From positions 124,001 to 188,000 of the forward strand of contig NZ_BAAAFQ010000006.1 in the NCBI RefSeq assembly GCF_039523615.1: 64,000 bases of DNA. The letters are read 5' to 3'. This stretch comes from Psychrosphaera haliotis. Lineage in GTDB: Bacteria > Pseudomonadota > Gammaproteobacteria > Enterobacterales > Alteromonadaceae. Shown piece by piece: positions 17,201 to 26,483 of this stretch. The number at the start of each line of letters is the position of its first letter. Position 1 is the first letter of the stretch. The translations under genes and the position numbers were made by a program. Below the pieces are notes generated by a model. The model was not told the origin of the DNA, made no database searches, and saw only the letters and a list, made by a program, of their open reading frames with translations.

Positions 17201-17736
17201 TCTATGTAAAAATGATCATGGAAATGTGTTGTGTAAAAGTCTGTAACTTCAGCCAATAGCTTTTTGTTGTGTTTACTTAACGCATAGGCAACATCGCCAG
17301 CCGTAGCGCCAGATAATATGATGACGCCCTCTTTGTGCTCTACTAGCCACTCTTTATCGATGGCTACTTTGCCAAGCAGTGAACCTCTAAGATAGGCCTT
17401 TGAGATTAGCGTGGTTATGTTTTTATAACCATCATTGTTCTTAGCTAATAAGGTAAGTCTAAATAACGGCTCGTCATCTGCTCGTTTAACCCAAACATCA
17501 ACTCCAATGATGGGTTTTATACCTTTACCGTGCGCACCTTCGTAAAACTTAACGAGTCCACAAAGGTTCATTTGATCTGTTAATGCAATTGCAGGGATGG
17601 ATTGCTCAGAAGCTCGCGCTAAGATTGCCTTAACTTTTGCAAGCCCGTCCATCATAGAAAAATCACTATGGACCCTGAGATGCACAAATTTAGGATCTGA
17701 AATTGAAGTGGCGGACGAAATTAAAGCTTCTGACAT
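14218..17736 (-). CDS. dnaE: DNA polymerase III alpha subunit
   Basis: 1172 residues (E. coli 1160). The N-terminal PHP domain starts HLRVHSDFSMMDG, the polymerase palm carries MPDFDIDFCMDRRDEVIDH around residues 405-420, and helix-hairpin-helix and OB-fold regions follow. The OB fold begins near VTVCGLIIDMRVLVNKKG. This is the replicative polymerase catalytic subunit. No intein or extra domain was seen in the reading frame. The ATG at 17736 gives the expected N-terminus. It lies 89 bp downstream of rnhB and upstream of accA. Confidence 0.96.
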   Translation of the reverse strand: MSEALISSATSISDPKFVHLRVHSDFSMMDGLAKVKAILARASEQSIPAIALTDQMNLCGLVKFYEGAHGKGIKPIIGVDVWVKRADDEPLFRLTLLAKNNDGYKNITTLISKAYLRGSLLGKVAIDKEWLVEHKEGVIILSGATAGDVAYALSKHNKKLLAEVTDFYTTHFHDHFYIELTRTGRANEAMYVEQALDLAEQLELPVVATNETVFLDASDFEAHEVRVCINQKRTIDDKNRPKDYSAEQYLKTEEQMLELFADVPSALQNSVEIAKRCNVTVQLGTYFLPECPTDGMTEGDFLVKLSEEGLEERLEFLFPDEAERAEKRVEYDERLDIELKVINQMGFPGYFLIVAEFIQWSKDNNIPVGPGRGSGAGSLVAYALKITDLDPLEFALLFERFLNPERVSMPDFDIDFCMDRRDEVIDHVAELYGRDAVSQIITFGTLAAKAVIQSVGRVLGQPFGFFDRISKLVPGDPGITLEKAFKAEPQLEQLYNQDEEVRELIDMARKLEGVTRGAGKHAGGVVIAPTKITDFAPLYCDDDGNNPVTQFDKNDVETAGLVKFDFLGLRTLTILQWAIDMANSRIDDPAKHVDITSIDMADPASFRMLMNSETTAVFQLESSGMKSLIKKLQPDTFEDIIALVALFRPGPLDSGMVDNFIERKHGREEVAYPDHDYQHDCLKEILEPTYGIILYQEQVMQIAQEMAGYSLGGADLLRRAMGKKKPEEMEKQRSSFAEGSKNNNIDPELAMKIFDLVEKFAGYGFNKSHSAAYALVSYQTLWMKCHYPSEFMAAVMSADMDNTDKIVTLVDECDRMKLTIEPPDVNSGSYKFTVNDEGHVVYGIGAIKGVGEGPVEAILEAREEGGRFTDLFDFCARVDVKRINKRVMEKLVLAGALDQLGPEPHTQENRAIIMASLEDAMKAATQHAKNADLGQSDLFGLFDTEHEEVQPQFKTATLWPDATWLQGEKDTLGLFLTGHPINAYRKELRHYTKIKLSEVEPTRRDQMVTVCGLIIDMRVLVNKKGNQWALVTLDDKSGRLDFRLFPEQFEQFKDLLQSGEIIVVSGQVSFDNYSDGNTMTGRDVMSLTMAREKFVRNIKLDVAGESQATSVMNSLKRILLPYKDGTTPIRIGYQNELASAELELGTAWRVTPDEQLFVDVMEHLAIEPKLEF

Positions 17737-17825
17737 AAGTAGTATTATTCTTATTAGTGGTACTAAGTAAAATTTTTTCTGAGCGATTTAACTTGTTCAG
17801 AAATTTTGTAAAGTGACGTTAAAGC

Positions 17826-18437
17826 TTAACTCAAACCCAGGGCTTTTTGCACTGGTTTAAAGCTTTTTCTATGGTGCGGTGTTGGACCATATTTAGCAAG
17901 CATTTCAAAGTGAAGTTTTGTTGGATAACCTTTATGTTTAGCAAAGCCATATTCTGGATGTATTTGATCAAGCTCATCCATTTCTTGGTCTCTTGCGACC
18001 TTTGCAATAATGGATGCAGCACTGATCTCAGGAACAAGTGCGTCACCCTTAACAACGGCGTTTCCAGCAATAGGTAACTCTGGAACACGGTTACCATCTA
18101 TTAAAACATGCTCTGGTTGTATATCTAACCTTGCTACCGCTCGTTGCATGGCCAACATAGTGGCGTGTAAAATATTTAACTCGTCGATTTCACTAGGATC
18201 CGCTCGTCCAATTGCCCAAGCTAACGCATCACGTTTTATGATTTCCGCTAGTGCCGTTCGTTTTTTTTCTGATAGCTTTTTAGAATCTGTCAGCCCTTCT
18301 ATGGGCTTATTTGGGTCTAATATAACGGCAGCAGTCACCACGTCTCCCACTAAAGGACCTCTTCCAACCTCATCAACACCAGCTATTAACAATACGTTAG
18401 GACGAACAAAATTTTCTGCATTAAATATGACTGACAT
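17826..18437 (-). CDS. rnhB: Ribonuclease HII
   Basis: 203 residues. The metal-binding motif GVDEVGRGPLVGDVV near residues 19-33 is followed by LTDSKKLSEKKR and the GDALVPEISAASIIAKVARD segment, all diagnostic of RNase HII. It nicks RNA:DNA hybrids and removes single ribonucleotides from DNA. The C-terminus is slightly longer than the HHRKSF-type end in E. coli. It lies 50 bp after lpxB. Confidence 0.95.
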   Translation of the reverse strand: MSVIFNAENFVRPNVLLIAGVDEVGRGPLVGDVVTAAVILDPNKPIEGLTDSKKLSEKKRTALAEIIKRDALAWAIGRADPSEIDELNILHATMLAMQRAVARLDIQPEHVLIDGNRVPELPIAGNAVVKGDALVPEISAASIIAKVARDQEMDELDQIHPEYGFAKHKGYPTKLHFEMLAKYGPTPHHRKSFKPVQKALGLS

Positions 18438-18487
18438 GGCAAGCTTCTCTTTATCTACTTCTCTGGTTAACTTATCTCAACCAATGA

Positions 18488-19645
18488 CTATTTATTATTT
18501 ATATCAAGTAACTGCCAAACAGAGTTAGCAGCCCTAGCACTTGCATCTCTTTTTATTTCAACATGCAACTTAGTAAACTGGTCAATCATTTGTGTATTCG
18601 TATGCTCAAGCATTGGCTTAACATGGCTCACCAAGTTTTCTACTGAAGCGTCATCTTGTATTAACTCAGGTACAATTTCTTTACCTGCCAATAAATTTGG
18701 TAGGGTAAAAAATGGCGTTTTAATAAGTCTTTTAAATATCTCATGGCTAAACCAACTAACCTTATAGGCAGTTACCATTGGCGTTTTCATTAGCATGGTT
18801 TCTAATGTAGCTGTACCTGACGCTAATAAAACAACATCCGCGGCTCCCATAACGACTCGAGCGTTAGCGATAGAGACGTTAACATCTAAATCTGCAAACT
18901 GCTCATCAATAATACTTTGGATTTGTTTTGCTCTAAATTCGTTAACCGCTGGCACCAAAATAACCAGAGTAGGAAACGTCAGTTTTAGCTCTTGAGCTGC
19001 TTTTAAAAATGGCGCTAATAAAAACTTAATTTCTGAGCCACGACTGCCAGGTAATACAGCCAGTACTTTTGTTTCAGCCTCAAGTCCAAGCTCCGCTCGG
19101 CACTCTTGCTTTTGACTTTCAACGGGGATTTGGTCTGCTAATGTATGGCCCACAAAATCGCAAGGGACATCATGTTTGTCATAAAATGCTTTTTCAAAGG
19201 GTAACAAAGCCAGAACTTTATCCACCGCTTTTTTAATAGTTTTCACCCTAGACTGACGCCAAGCCCAAACCGAGGGACTAACGTAATGTACTGTTTTAAT
19301 GCCCTGCTCTTTTAATTTAAGTTCTAACCCTAAATTAAACTCAGGCGCATCAATACCAATAACAACATCGGGCTGCCAATCGATTAAATCTGCAATGAGC
19401 TGTTTTCGTTTTTTTAAAAGACGAGGAAGTCGTTTTAATATTTCAACAATTCCCATTACTGAGAGCTCTTCCATATCAAAATAACTTGTTGCGCCGAGGG
19501 CCATCATCTTAGGGCCGGCAACACCTCGATATTCAATGGTTAAACTTTGTTGTTTAGCTAGATCAGAAAGCGCCGACATTAAGTCAGCGCCCAATAAGTC
19601 ACCAGAGTGTTCTCCAGCAACTATGCCTATTTTTAAGGTCGACAT
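18488..19645 (-). CDS. lpxB: Lipid-A-disaccharide synthase
   Basis: 385 residues with the GT19 motifs: N-terminal IGIVAGEHSGDLLGADLM, the YVSPSVWAWRQSRVKTIKK block, LLPFEKAFYDKH, LPGSRGSEI and LLASGTATLE. It condenses UDP-2,3-diacylglucosamine with lipid X to form the lipid A disaccharide at the inner-membrane face. It follows lpxA by 47 bp in the conserved lpxD-fabZ-lpxA-lpxB series. Confidence 0.95.
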   Translation of the reverse strand: MSTLKIGIVAGEHSGDLLGADLMSALSDLAKQQSLTIEYRGVAGPKMMALGATSYFDMEELSVMGIVEILKRLPRLLKKRKQLIADLIDWQPDVVIGIDAPEFNLGLELKLKEQGIKTVHYVSPSVWAWRQSRVKTIKKAVDKVLALLPFEKAFYDKHDVPCDFVGHTLADQIPVESQKQECRAELGLEAETKVLAVLPGSRGSEIKFLLAPFLKAAQELKLTFPTLVILVPAVNEFRAKQIQSIIDEQFADLDVNVSIANARVVMGAADVVLLASGTATLETMLMKTPMVTAYKVSWFSHEIFKRLIKTPFFTLPNLLAGKEIVPELIQDDASVENLVSHVKPMLEHTNTQMIDQFTKLHVEIKRDASARAANSVWQLLDINNK

Positions 19646-19692
19646 ATTTCTCTTTCTATTTGAGTACTTTCTACGCGAGTAGAATTGCTAAT

Positions 19693-20454
19693 TTAACGAA
19701 TTATGCCACGCGAAGATTGTTTTACAAAATTAGTAAAGTCAGCCACTGACGGATCAGAATCATCAATTTCCTCTAATGCCTCTGACACTTTAAGGCCTTT
19801 TCTATACAAGGTACGATAGGCCGATTTGATGGCACTAATCTGTTCTGTACTAAAACCACGACGCTTTAACCCTTCAGAGTTTAACCCTTTTGGTTCAGCG
19901 CCATTACCAGCAGCTAAAATATACGGAGGAACGTCTTTAACAACAATACTGTTTAAACCAATAAAGCTATGCGCGCCAATATGAACAAACTGATGCACAC
20001 CAACCATTCCACCTAATATTGCCCAATCACCTACATGAACGTGGCCTGCCACACTGGCATTATTAGCAAAAATAACGTTGTCACCTATCATGCAATCATG
20101 AGCAACGTGGGTATAGGCCATAAACAGGTTATTACTACCAATTTTAGTTAGGCTTTGATCTTGAATCGTACCACGGTGAATGGTTACATTTTCACGAATA
20201 ATATTGTTATCACCAATCTCTAGTCGAGTTGGTTCGCCGTCATATTTCTTGTCTTGGCAATCTTCACCTACCGATGAAAACTGGAAGATTTCATTATTAC
20301 TGCCAATAATACTAGGGCCTTTTACAACTACGTGACTATGAATCACTGTATTGTCACCAATAACTACATCGTCACCAATGATAGAATAAGGGCCAACACT
20401 TACATTTTTGCCTAGTTTTGCTTTTTCAGAAATGATTGCGGTTTCGTGTATCAA
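19693..20454 (-). CDS. lpxA: UDP-N-acetylglucosamine acyltransferase
   Basis: 253 residues of left-handed beta-helix hexapeptide repeats (runs such as IIGDDVVIGDNTVIHSHVVV), with the catalytic-histidine region LFMAYTHVAHDCMIGDN. A C-terminal helical domain GLNSEGLKRRGFS follows. It performs the first lipid A step, moving a 3-hydroxyacyl chain from ACP to UDP-GlcNAc. The start codon is TTG at 20454, giving the usual MIHETAIIS beginning, with GAGA eight bases upstream. It lies 29 bp after fabZ. Confidence 0.95.
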   Translation of the reverse strand: MIHETAIISEKAKLGKNVSVGPYSIIGDDVVIGDNTVIHSHVVVKGPSIIGSNNEIFQFSSVGEDCQDKKYDGEPTRLEIGDNNIIRENVTIHRGTIQDQSLTKIGSNNLFMAYTHVAHDCMIGDNVIFANNASVAGHVHVGDWAILGGMVGVHQFVHIGAHSFIGLNSIVVKDVPPYILAAGNGAEPKGLNSEGLKRRGFSTEQISAIKSAYRTLYRKGLKVSEALEEIDDSDPSVADFTNFVKQSSRGIIR

Positions 20455-20483
20455 ATCAAAGTCTCTTTTATTAATTAGTTAAA

Positions 20484-20948
20484 CTAAAGTACGCGCCTAG
20501 CACACATTATCTCTGCACTTGCGGCGATTTTACCATCGACTAGCGCTTCACCAGAGAATTTCCAAATACCACGACGCTCTTTGATAAACTTAACATGGAA
20601 GTGTATTTGGTCTCCTGGGGTTACCGGTTGTTTAAAACGAGCATTATCAATTGCTGCAAATAAATATAGCTCATTTGGATCAACTTCACCCTTTTGAGCT
20701 TCAATAGTCTTAAACCCTAATAATCCAGTTGCCTGAGCCATAGCTTCAAGAATCAATACTCCTGGAAAAACAGGTTTCCCAGGAAAGTGACCAGTAAAAA
20801 TTGGTTCATTTATTGTCACGTTTTTTATTGCGTGCAAAGTTTCACCAACTTTGTAATCTATCACTCGATCAATTAGCAACATAGGGTATCTATGTGGCAG
20901 GTATGACATGATTTCTTCAATTTCAAATGTATTCAATTGCTCAGACAA
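20484..20948 (-). CDS. fabZ: 3-hydroxyacyl-ACP dehydratase FabZ
   Basis: 154 residues. The hot-dog fold is shown by YLPHRYPMLLIDRV, GHFPGKPVFPGVLILEAMAQ (catalytic His and Glu) and DNARFKQPVTPGDQ. It dehydrates 3-hydroxyacyl-ACP in fatty acid elongation and competes with LpxA/LpxD for that substrate, so its place between lpxD and lpxA is meaningful. The start is TTG at 20948, with AAGGAG seven bases upstream. An upstream in-frame TTG at 20972 would add eight residues, but the ribosome binding site lies after it. Confidence 0.94.
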   Translation of the reverse strand: MSEQLNTFEIEEIMSYLPHRYPMLLIDRVIDYKVGETLHAIKNVTINEPIFTGHFPGKPVFPGVLILEAMAQATGLLGFKTIEAQKGEVDPNELYLFAAIDNARFKQPVTPGDQIHFHVKFIKERRGIWKFSGEALVDGKIAASAEIMCARRVL

Positions 20949-20981
20949 AATTTGTCTCCTTACAAGCTGCAATCTAAACTA

Positions 20982-22025
20982 CTACGGTATCTTCTTTTCT
21001 AAAGTTCTCACCCGATTAAATAGTTCAGTCAATTTTCTATAGCGTGCCGCATTATTGCGCCACTCTTTATTTGTTGTTGCAGGCATCCCTGATGAATATA
21101 CGCCAGGCGTCATTATATCGTTAATGATAAAGGTTCGCCCAGTAATATAAGCTTTATCACAAATATTTAAATGGCCCGCTATACCAACACCACCACCAAT
21201 GGTGACATTACGACCGACCTTAGTACTGCCAGCTATCAGTGTTCCGCCCGCTATTGCGGTGTAATCACCAATTTCAACGTTATGGCCAAGTTGGATTTGG
21301 TTATCAATAATTACCCCAACTCCAATAACTGTATCTTCGATTGCACCGCGATCTATTGTTGTATTAGCACCAATCTCAGTGCCTTCACCAATAGTAACGC
21401 CGCCTAATTGAGGAATTTTGATCCAGTTTTGATTTCCATTTTTATTTAATGGTGCGTAACCAAAACCGTCTGCACCAATTACTGAGTTGCCTTGGATAGT
21501 ACAATTTGAGCCGATAGTTACATTGTGATAAAGCGTTACATTTGGCCATAGTCTTGTGCCTGCACCGAGTATTGTACCCTGCCCGATGAAGCAACCTGCT
21601 CCGATCTGTGCATTATCGCCAATAATCACATCATCTTCTATTACTACATTTGGGCCTATGGCTACATTTCTGCCAATAGTTGCAGTTTTACCAATTACAG
21701 CGGAAGGCGCAATGGTCTTAATTTGTTGTGGGGTTGTATCGAGCTTCTGAGCCACAAGAGCAAAACCAACGTATGGGTTTTCCATGACTAATGCAGCTTT
21801 GCTCCAGACATTCGCCATGTCAGGACTAAGAATGACACATCCAGCATTAGAGCTTTCTAAGTGCTTTTGGTATTTTTTATTTGCTAAAAAAGTAATGTCA
21901 CTTTCTGTTGCAGCGCCAATAGTAGCTATTTTTCTAATAGTAAAATTTTCATCGCCTTGAACCGTCACTTTCAGCCCAGACTCAGAGGAAATCCAATCAG
22001 CTAATTCTTTAAGCGTAAATTTCAT
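20982..22025 (-). CDS. lpxD: UDP-3-O-(3-hydroxyacyl)glucosamine N-acyltransferase
   Basis: 347 residues. An N-terminal uridine-binding domain (to about 100) precedes a hexapeptide-repeat beta-helix with NSVIGADGFGYAP and QIQLGHNVEIGDYTAIAGG, which contains the catalytic histidine. It adds the second hydroxyacyl chain in lipid A synthesis. A hairpin with T-run lies between skp and this gene, so its level may be set by read-through from the bamA-skp transcript. Confidence 0.95.
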   Translation of the reverse strand: MKFTLKELADWISSESGLKVTVQGDENFTIRKIATIGAATESDITFLANKKYQKHLESSNAGCVILSPDMANVWSKAALVMENPYVGFALVAQKLDTTPQQIKTIAPSAVIGKTATIGRNVAIGPNVVIEDDVIIGDNAQIGAGCFIGQGTILGAGTRLWPNVTLYHNVTIGSNCTIQGNSVIGADGFGYAPLNKNGNQNWIKIPQLGGVTIGEGTEIGANTTIDRGAIEDTVIGVGVIIDNQIQLGHNVEIGDYTAIAGGTLIAGSTKVGRNVTIGGGVGIAGHLNICDKAYITGRTFIINDIMTPGVYSSGMPATTNKEWRNNAARYRKLTELFNRVRTLEKKIP

Positions 22026-22044
22026 TAAAAATCTCCAGATACAA

Positions 22045-22072
22045 AAAAACCCACTCTAGAACTTAAAGTGGG
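22045..22072 (-). terminator. Hairpin with T-run between skp and lpxD
   Basis: On the minus strand AGCCCACT ... AGTGGGTTTTTTT: stem 22050-22055 with 22067-22072, an 11-nt loop, then seven T. It lies inside a co-directional block, so it is more likely an attenuator than a full stop. Confidence 0.6.
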
Positions 22073-22093
22073 CTTCACTATTGTGATGTAATT

Positions 22094-22597
22094 TTACTTA
22101 GCTTTACTTGCTTTTTCTACTACAAGCCCAGTAATGTCTTTTTCTGGCTTAACAAACGCGACTGATTGAGCTTGAAATACAACATCAATCTTTTTCTCTG
22201 CAGCAACTTCGTCAACGGCTGTCTTAATGATGGTCATAATTTGATTACGCTCTTCACCTTGGCGACGACGAATCTCTTCTTGTAAAGGCTGAGCTTTAGC
22301 TTGGTAAGACTGTTGCATATTTTCAATGTCTGTACGGAGCTTTTCTTGTTGCTCTTGGCTCATAGTCATTGATTCACGTTGGAATTTTTCCATGCTGAAT
22401 TGAATGTCGCTTTTAAGCTTTTCAACTTCTTCTGCTGCACCAGCAAATTCTTTTTGTAACAGTTGTTGCATTGCTGCCGTTTGAGGCAACTGTGCAAATA
22501 CTTTTTGAACGTCTACTACTGCAATCGATTCAGCCCAAGCCGTAACCGAAAATAAGATGCCCGTTGTTAAGGCTAAGATTTTTTTTGCTAGTGTCAT
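22094..22597 (-). CDS. skp: Periplasmic chaperone Skp (OmpH)
   Basis: 167 residues with a signal peptide ending FSVTAWA before ESIAVVDVQKVFAQLP. A long charged coiled-coil middle (EEVEKLKSDIQFSMEKFQRE onward) corresponds to the tentacle helices of the Skp trimer. It holds unfolded outer-membrane proteins in the periplasm and hands them to BamA, encoded just upstream. 30 bp separate the two genes. Confidence 0.93.
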   Translation of the reverse strand: MTLAKKILALTTGILFSVTAWAESIAVVDVQKVFAQLPQTAAMQQLLQKEFAGAAEEVEKLKSDIQFSMEKFQRESMTMSQEQQEKLRTDIENMQQSYQAKAQPLQEEIRRRQGEERNQIMTIIKTAVDEVAAEKKIDVVFQAQSVAFVKPEKDITGLVVEKASKAK

Positions 22598-22627
22598 TTT
22601 TTACTCCAAAATTAAAGAACTGTTTTC

Positions 22628-25096
22628 CTAAAAGGTAGTTCCGATATTAAAACTAAATACTTCATGTTCATCTTCTTCATATTCTTTTAATGGTCTTGAC
22701 CATGTGAATACTAAAGGTCCCATTGGGGATAACCACTGAAGACTAATACCTGCAGACATACGATAACGACCTGCATCAGAATAATCAACTAACTTCGAAC
22801 TTTCTGATTCATCTAGGTTGTCGTAAGCGCTAAGATCAAACTCTGTATCCCAGACATTTCCCGCATCAACAAATATTGACGTTCTTACTGAGTTTGAAAA
22901 GTCATCAGACAAGAATGGTGTTGGTGTTATCAGCTCTATACCTCCAAACACAGATGCATTACCACCTGTTGCTCTGAATGTTGTGCTAATAATATCAGAG
23001 TCTGGACTAACTATAATGTTGTCATAACCACCTATTCCATTTGGTGCTCCAACAATACTTTGTGCAGTTCGAACTATGCCTTTGGGCCCTATTGTATTAC
23101 TTTCAAACCCTCGCAGGTCATTTGATCTCTGCTGCATATTTTCCCAGAATGGAAGAGTTTGGTCACTGCCATTCAATGTTCCATAACCATTACCATAGTT
23201 AGCTTCAAATCGAGTTAGTAGTGTCCATTTGTGATCATTTGTTAGTGGGAAGTAGAACTTCGAATCAAAATTAAATTTAAAATATTCTACATCCGAACCT
23301 GGTACCGATATTTTAAAGCCATAATATTGACTAGAACCATCAGACGGGAAAACACCTCTGTTTAATGTATTTCGAGTCCAGCCTATATTTGCTTCAAAGT
23401 TTTCGAAGTCATACTTAGTATCTGGATTAGTAGGATCTATAAATGCTTCTGCAAATTGAGTTATTTGGTCGTAAGGTTGAAGAGATGAAATCTCAATATC
23501 TTTATAAGCGACTCCAATACTAACTCTATTATTTTCCATTACTGGCCAACTTAATGTAGGCCCAACTGTAACTGTTTTTCTAGAGTACGTAACGAGGTTA
23601 ACTTTTGATGCATCATAGTTACTGTAGGCTATTTGGCCACCAAGCGCGACACCATCATCAGTAAAGTAATTATCCGTATAATTCAATGAAATAGTTTGTT
23701 GCGCTTTCCACGTATTAAGCCCAATACCTACTGAATTACCCGTACCTAAAAAGTTTTCTTGTTGTATAGAAGTATTAAATGCCAATCCAGTATAGTCACC
23801 GTAAGAAATACCAGCTTGAAAAGCGCCAGAAGCTTGTTCTTTGATGCTAAACACTACATCAACTTGATCTTCTTCTCCAGGTAAAGCTTGTGTGCTGAAA
23901 TCAACGCTTTCTATATATTTTAAGCGTTGAATCAGTGTTTTTGACATTTCTAATAAGTTATTTGAAAGGGTAGCACCTTCAAACTGGCGAAGTTCGCGTC
24001 GCAAAACCTCATCCGATGTAGAGAAGTTTCCGACAAATTTAATACGTCGCACATAAACTCGTTTGCCCGGTGCCACAGAAATTGTTAATGCTACTTCTTT
24101 TGTTTCGTCATTTGCTTCAGGAATTGTCTGAACTTTGGCATTTGCGTAACCAAAGCGACCTAAATATTTAGTGATCATTTCTTCGGTATAAGTAACTAGC
24201 TCACCATTATAATACTCACCTGACCTTATTGGTATAATCTTGCGAATAAAGTCTTCTTGATCTAAGAGGTCACCTACCAGTTCAAATCCGGTAACTGTAT
24301 AAGGTTCTCCTTCATCTACATTTAATGTTACGTATACTGATTCTTTATCTGGTGCTACTGACACTTGTGTAGACTCTAGATTATACTTTAGGTAACCTTT
24401 TTCTAAATAATAATCTCTAATGGTTTCCATGTCGCCTTGCAATGCTTGCTTCTGGTAACGGTCATTATCCATAAACTGCCACCATGATAGGTTTTGTTTA
24501 CTCTCTATTCTCGAAAGAAGCTCTTCGTCGGAAAATACGTCATTACCTACAACGTTAATCTGTTTTATCGATGCAGCATCACCTTCAATAAAATCAAACT
24601 TCAATTTAACTCTATTCCTAGGTAAGTAAGTAACAGTTGAAGTAATTGCAGCATTATACTTACCAACACTGTGGTAAAAGTCCATAAGACCTGATTCAAC
24701 CGTTTCAAGAACTGTCTTGTCGAGTGACTCACCTATTCTAATATTACTATCATTTAAGCTTTGTTGTAGTTGCTCATCTTTAATGTCGCTATTTCCATCA
24801 AATTCAATGGAACTAATAGTCGGACGTTCAGCTACTTTGAATATAATTTTATTGCCTTCACGATACGCTTCGATGTTTGCAAAAAAACCAGATGAATAAA
24901 GCTTCTTTATGGATTGTGCAACGTAGAACTCTGAAATCTGATCGCCTACATTAAAGGGAATATGAGTTAACGCAGCACCTAAAGCTACGCGTTGAAGGCC
25001 ATTTACTTGAATATCTTCAATGACAAACTTTTCTTCATTGGCATCAGACAACCAACTCGCACTTACTAAAAAAATACCAATTAAGATTTGTTTCAT
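22628..25096 (-). CDS. bamA: Outer membrane protein assembly factor BamA
   Basis: 822 residues. A short signal peptide (ends near SWLSDANEE) is followed by five POTRA domains to about residue 420, starting FVIEDIQVNGLQRVALGAAL. A 16-strand beta barrel follows, ending in the canonical C-terminal Phe (SFNIGTTF). The barrel region QWLSPMGPLVFTWSRPL is typical. It inserts beta-barrel proteins into the outer membrane. It follows rseP by 46 bp and precedes skp, the conserved envelope-assembly order. Confidence 0.96.
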   Translation of the reverse strand: MKQILIGIFLVSASWLSDANEEKFVIEDIQVNGLQRVALGAALTHIPFNVGDQISEFYVAQSIKKLYSSGFFANIEAYREGNKIIFKVAERPTISSIEFDGNSDIKDEQLQQSLNDSNIRIGESLDKTVLETVESGLMDFYHSVGKYNAAITSTVTYLPRNRVKLKFDFIEGDAASIKQINVVGNDVFSDEELLSRIESKQNLSWWQFMDNDRYQKQALQGDMETIRDYYLEKGYLKYNLESTQVSVAPDKESVYVTLNVDEGEPYTVTGFELVGDLLDQEDFIRKIIPIRSGEYYNGELVTYTEEMITKYLGRFGYANAKVQTIPEANDETKEVALTISVAPGKRVYVRRIKFVGNFSTSDEVLRRELRQFEGATLSNNLLEMSKTLIQRLKYIESVDFSTQALPGEEDQVDVVFSIKEQASGAFQAGISYGDYTGLAFNTSIQQENFLGTGNSVGIGLNTWKAQQTISLNYTDNYFTDDGVALGGQIAYSNYDASKVNLVTYSRKTVTVGPTLSWPVMENNRVSIGVAYKDIEISSLQPYDQITQFAEAFIDPTNPDTKYDFENFEANIGWTRNTLNRGVFPSDGSSQYYGFKISVPGSDVEYFKFNFDSKFYFPLTNDHKWTLLTRFEANYGNGYGTLNGSDQTLPFWENMQQRSNDLRGFESNTIGPKGIVRTAQSIVGAPNGIGGYDNIIVSPDSDIISTTFRATGGNASVFGGIELITPTPFLSDDFSNSVRTSIFVDAGNVWDTEFDLSAYDNLDESESSKLVDYSDAGRYRMSAGISLQWLSPMGPLVFTWSRPLKEYEEDEHEVFSFNIGTTF

Positions 25097-25142
25097 TATT
25101 ATTTTAATTCCAATACAACTACTACTGACCGTTCACAACGCA

Positions 25143-26483
25143 CTATAAACGGCCAAAATCATTAAATAAAGCGATTCCCATAATCATGAACAGTGCAATA
25201 GCACCGAACCGGAACCCCATTTCCTGTACCCTATCAGAGACAGGCTTGCCTCTAATAAGTTCAATAATAAAATACATTAGGTGCCCGCCATCCAACACTG
25301 GTAAAGGCAAAAGGTTTACAACACCTAAATTGACACTAATTAGCGCCATAAAACTTATAAAATATACAAAACCGCTTTGAGCACTAATACCAGCGCCTTG
25401 GGCAATAGCTATTGGACCACTTAAATTTTCTAGACCAATGGCACCAGTGACAAACTTCCCAATCATATTAAAAGTGAGTTTGATTAAATCCCACGTTTTA
25501 ACAAAAGACTGACTTATAGCGGGCAAAATAGCATATTGATTAGTAAATACATAGTCTTTTGGCCACTCTTCAAATTTTGGTGCAACCCCTAGATAGCCTT
25601 GTGAAAACCCTTCCTGCGTAGGTCTGTTTGCTGGCCTTACAGTAAGGGTTTGTATACTGCCATCGCGTAGCACCTTGGCTTCAATTGCTTTATCTGCTGA
25701 ATCAGTGATAATTTCTACGGCTTGTGACCATGACTCAAGTTCAATTTCGTCAAAAGCAACGAGCAAATCGTCAACTAAAAAGCCTGCGGCTTTTGCAGGC
25801 CCATTTTCATCAATGTAATTTAAACTCAGAGTTGCTTCCGGTGAAAAAGGTGTAAAACCAAGAGAAGAGAACAGCTCGCCATCTTCTACTTTCCATTGTG
25901 CGGTTTTTACATTAATTGCGAGTTCTTTTTCATTTCGCATTACTGACATTGGAATAGTTGGATTTCCAATTTGATCTATTAGTTTATATTGCACCGAAGA
26001 CCAATCATTAACACTGTTATCATCTATCTTGATAATTAGATCGTTTGTTTGAAGTCTCGCTTCAGCTGCTGCAGAGTTTTCTTGAACATCACCTATAACT
26101 GGCTTTAAAGCTGGCACTCCAATTAGTAACATGACAAATATTAATACTACTGCAAATATAAAGTTCGCTAATGGACCTGCAGCAACAATCGAAATTCGTC
26201 TAAGCACGTGTTTTTGATCAAATGAAACCGACTTCTTATGTTCAGGTACGTCGTCAACTCGACCATCAAGCATTCTGACGTATCCACCCAATGGTATTAG
26301 ACCAATTACATATTCAGTTCCGTTTTTACCAATCCAAGAATAAATAGGCTTACCAAAGCCAATAGCAAAACGAAGTACTTCTACACCATTTTTACGAGCA
26401 ACCCAGTAATGCCCATATTCATGAACAAATACTAAAATACCTAAGGCGACTAGAAAGCTCACTACGTTTATTAATATGTCCAT
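25143..26483 (-). CDS. rseP: Site-2 zinc protease RseP
   Basis: 446 residues. The active site HEYGHYW sits in the first membrane helix near residue 21. Two PDZ domains occupy the middle, and the second metal-binding motif NLLPLPVLDGGHL is near residue 390. It cleaves RseA inside the membrane to release sigma-E in envelope stress and clears signal peptides. Its ATG shares one base with the ispC stop (TAATG), so the two genes are translationally coupled. Confidence 0.95.
   Translation of the reverse strand: MDILINVVSFLVALGILVFVHEYGHYWVARKNGVEVLRFAIGFGKPIYSWIGKNGTEYVIGLIPLGGYVRMLDGRVDDVPEHKKSVSFDQKHVLRRISIVAAGPLANFIFAVVLIFVMLLIGVPALKPVIGDVQENSAAAEARLQTNDLIIKIDDNSVNDWSSVQYKLIDQIGNPTIPMSVMRNEKELAINVKTAQWKVEDGELFSSLGFTPFSPEATLSLNYIDENGPAKAAGFLVDDLLVAFDEIELESWSQAVEIITDSADKAIEAKVLRDGSIQTLTVRPANRPTQEGFSQGYLGVAPKFEEWPKDYVFTNQYAILPAISQSFVKTWDLIKLTFNMIGKFVTGAIGLENLSGPIAIAQGAGISAQSGFVYFISFMALISVNLGVVNLLPLPVLDGGHLMYFIIELIRGKPVSDRVQEMGFRFGAIALFMIMGIALFNDFGRL

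Noticed and set aside
18010..18528. A 172-codon + strand frame opposite rnhB
   Set aside because: rnhB is unmistakable on the minus strand; the frame has no recognisable motif and spans an intergenic gap.
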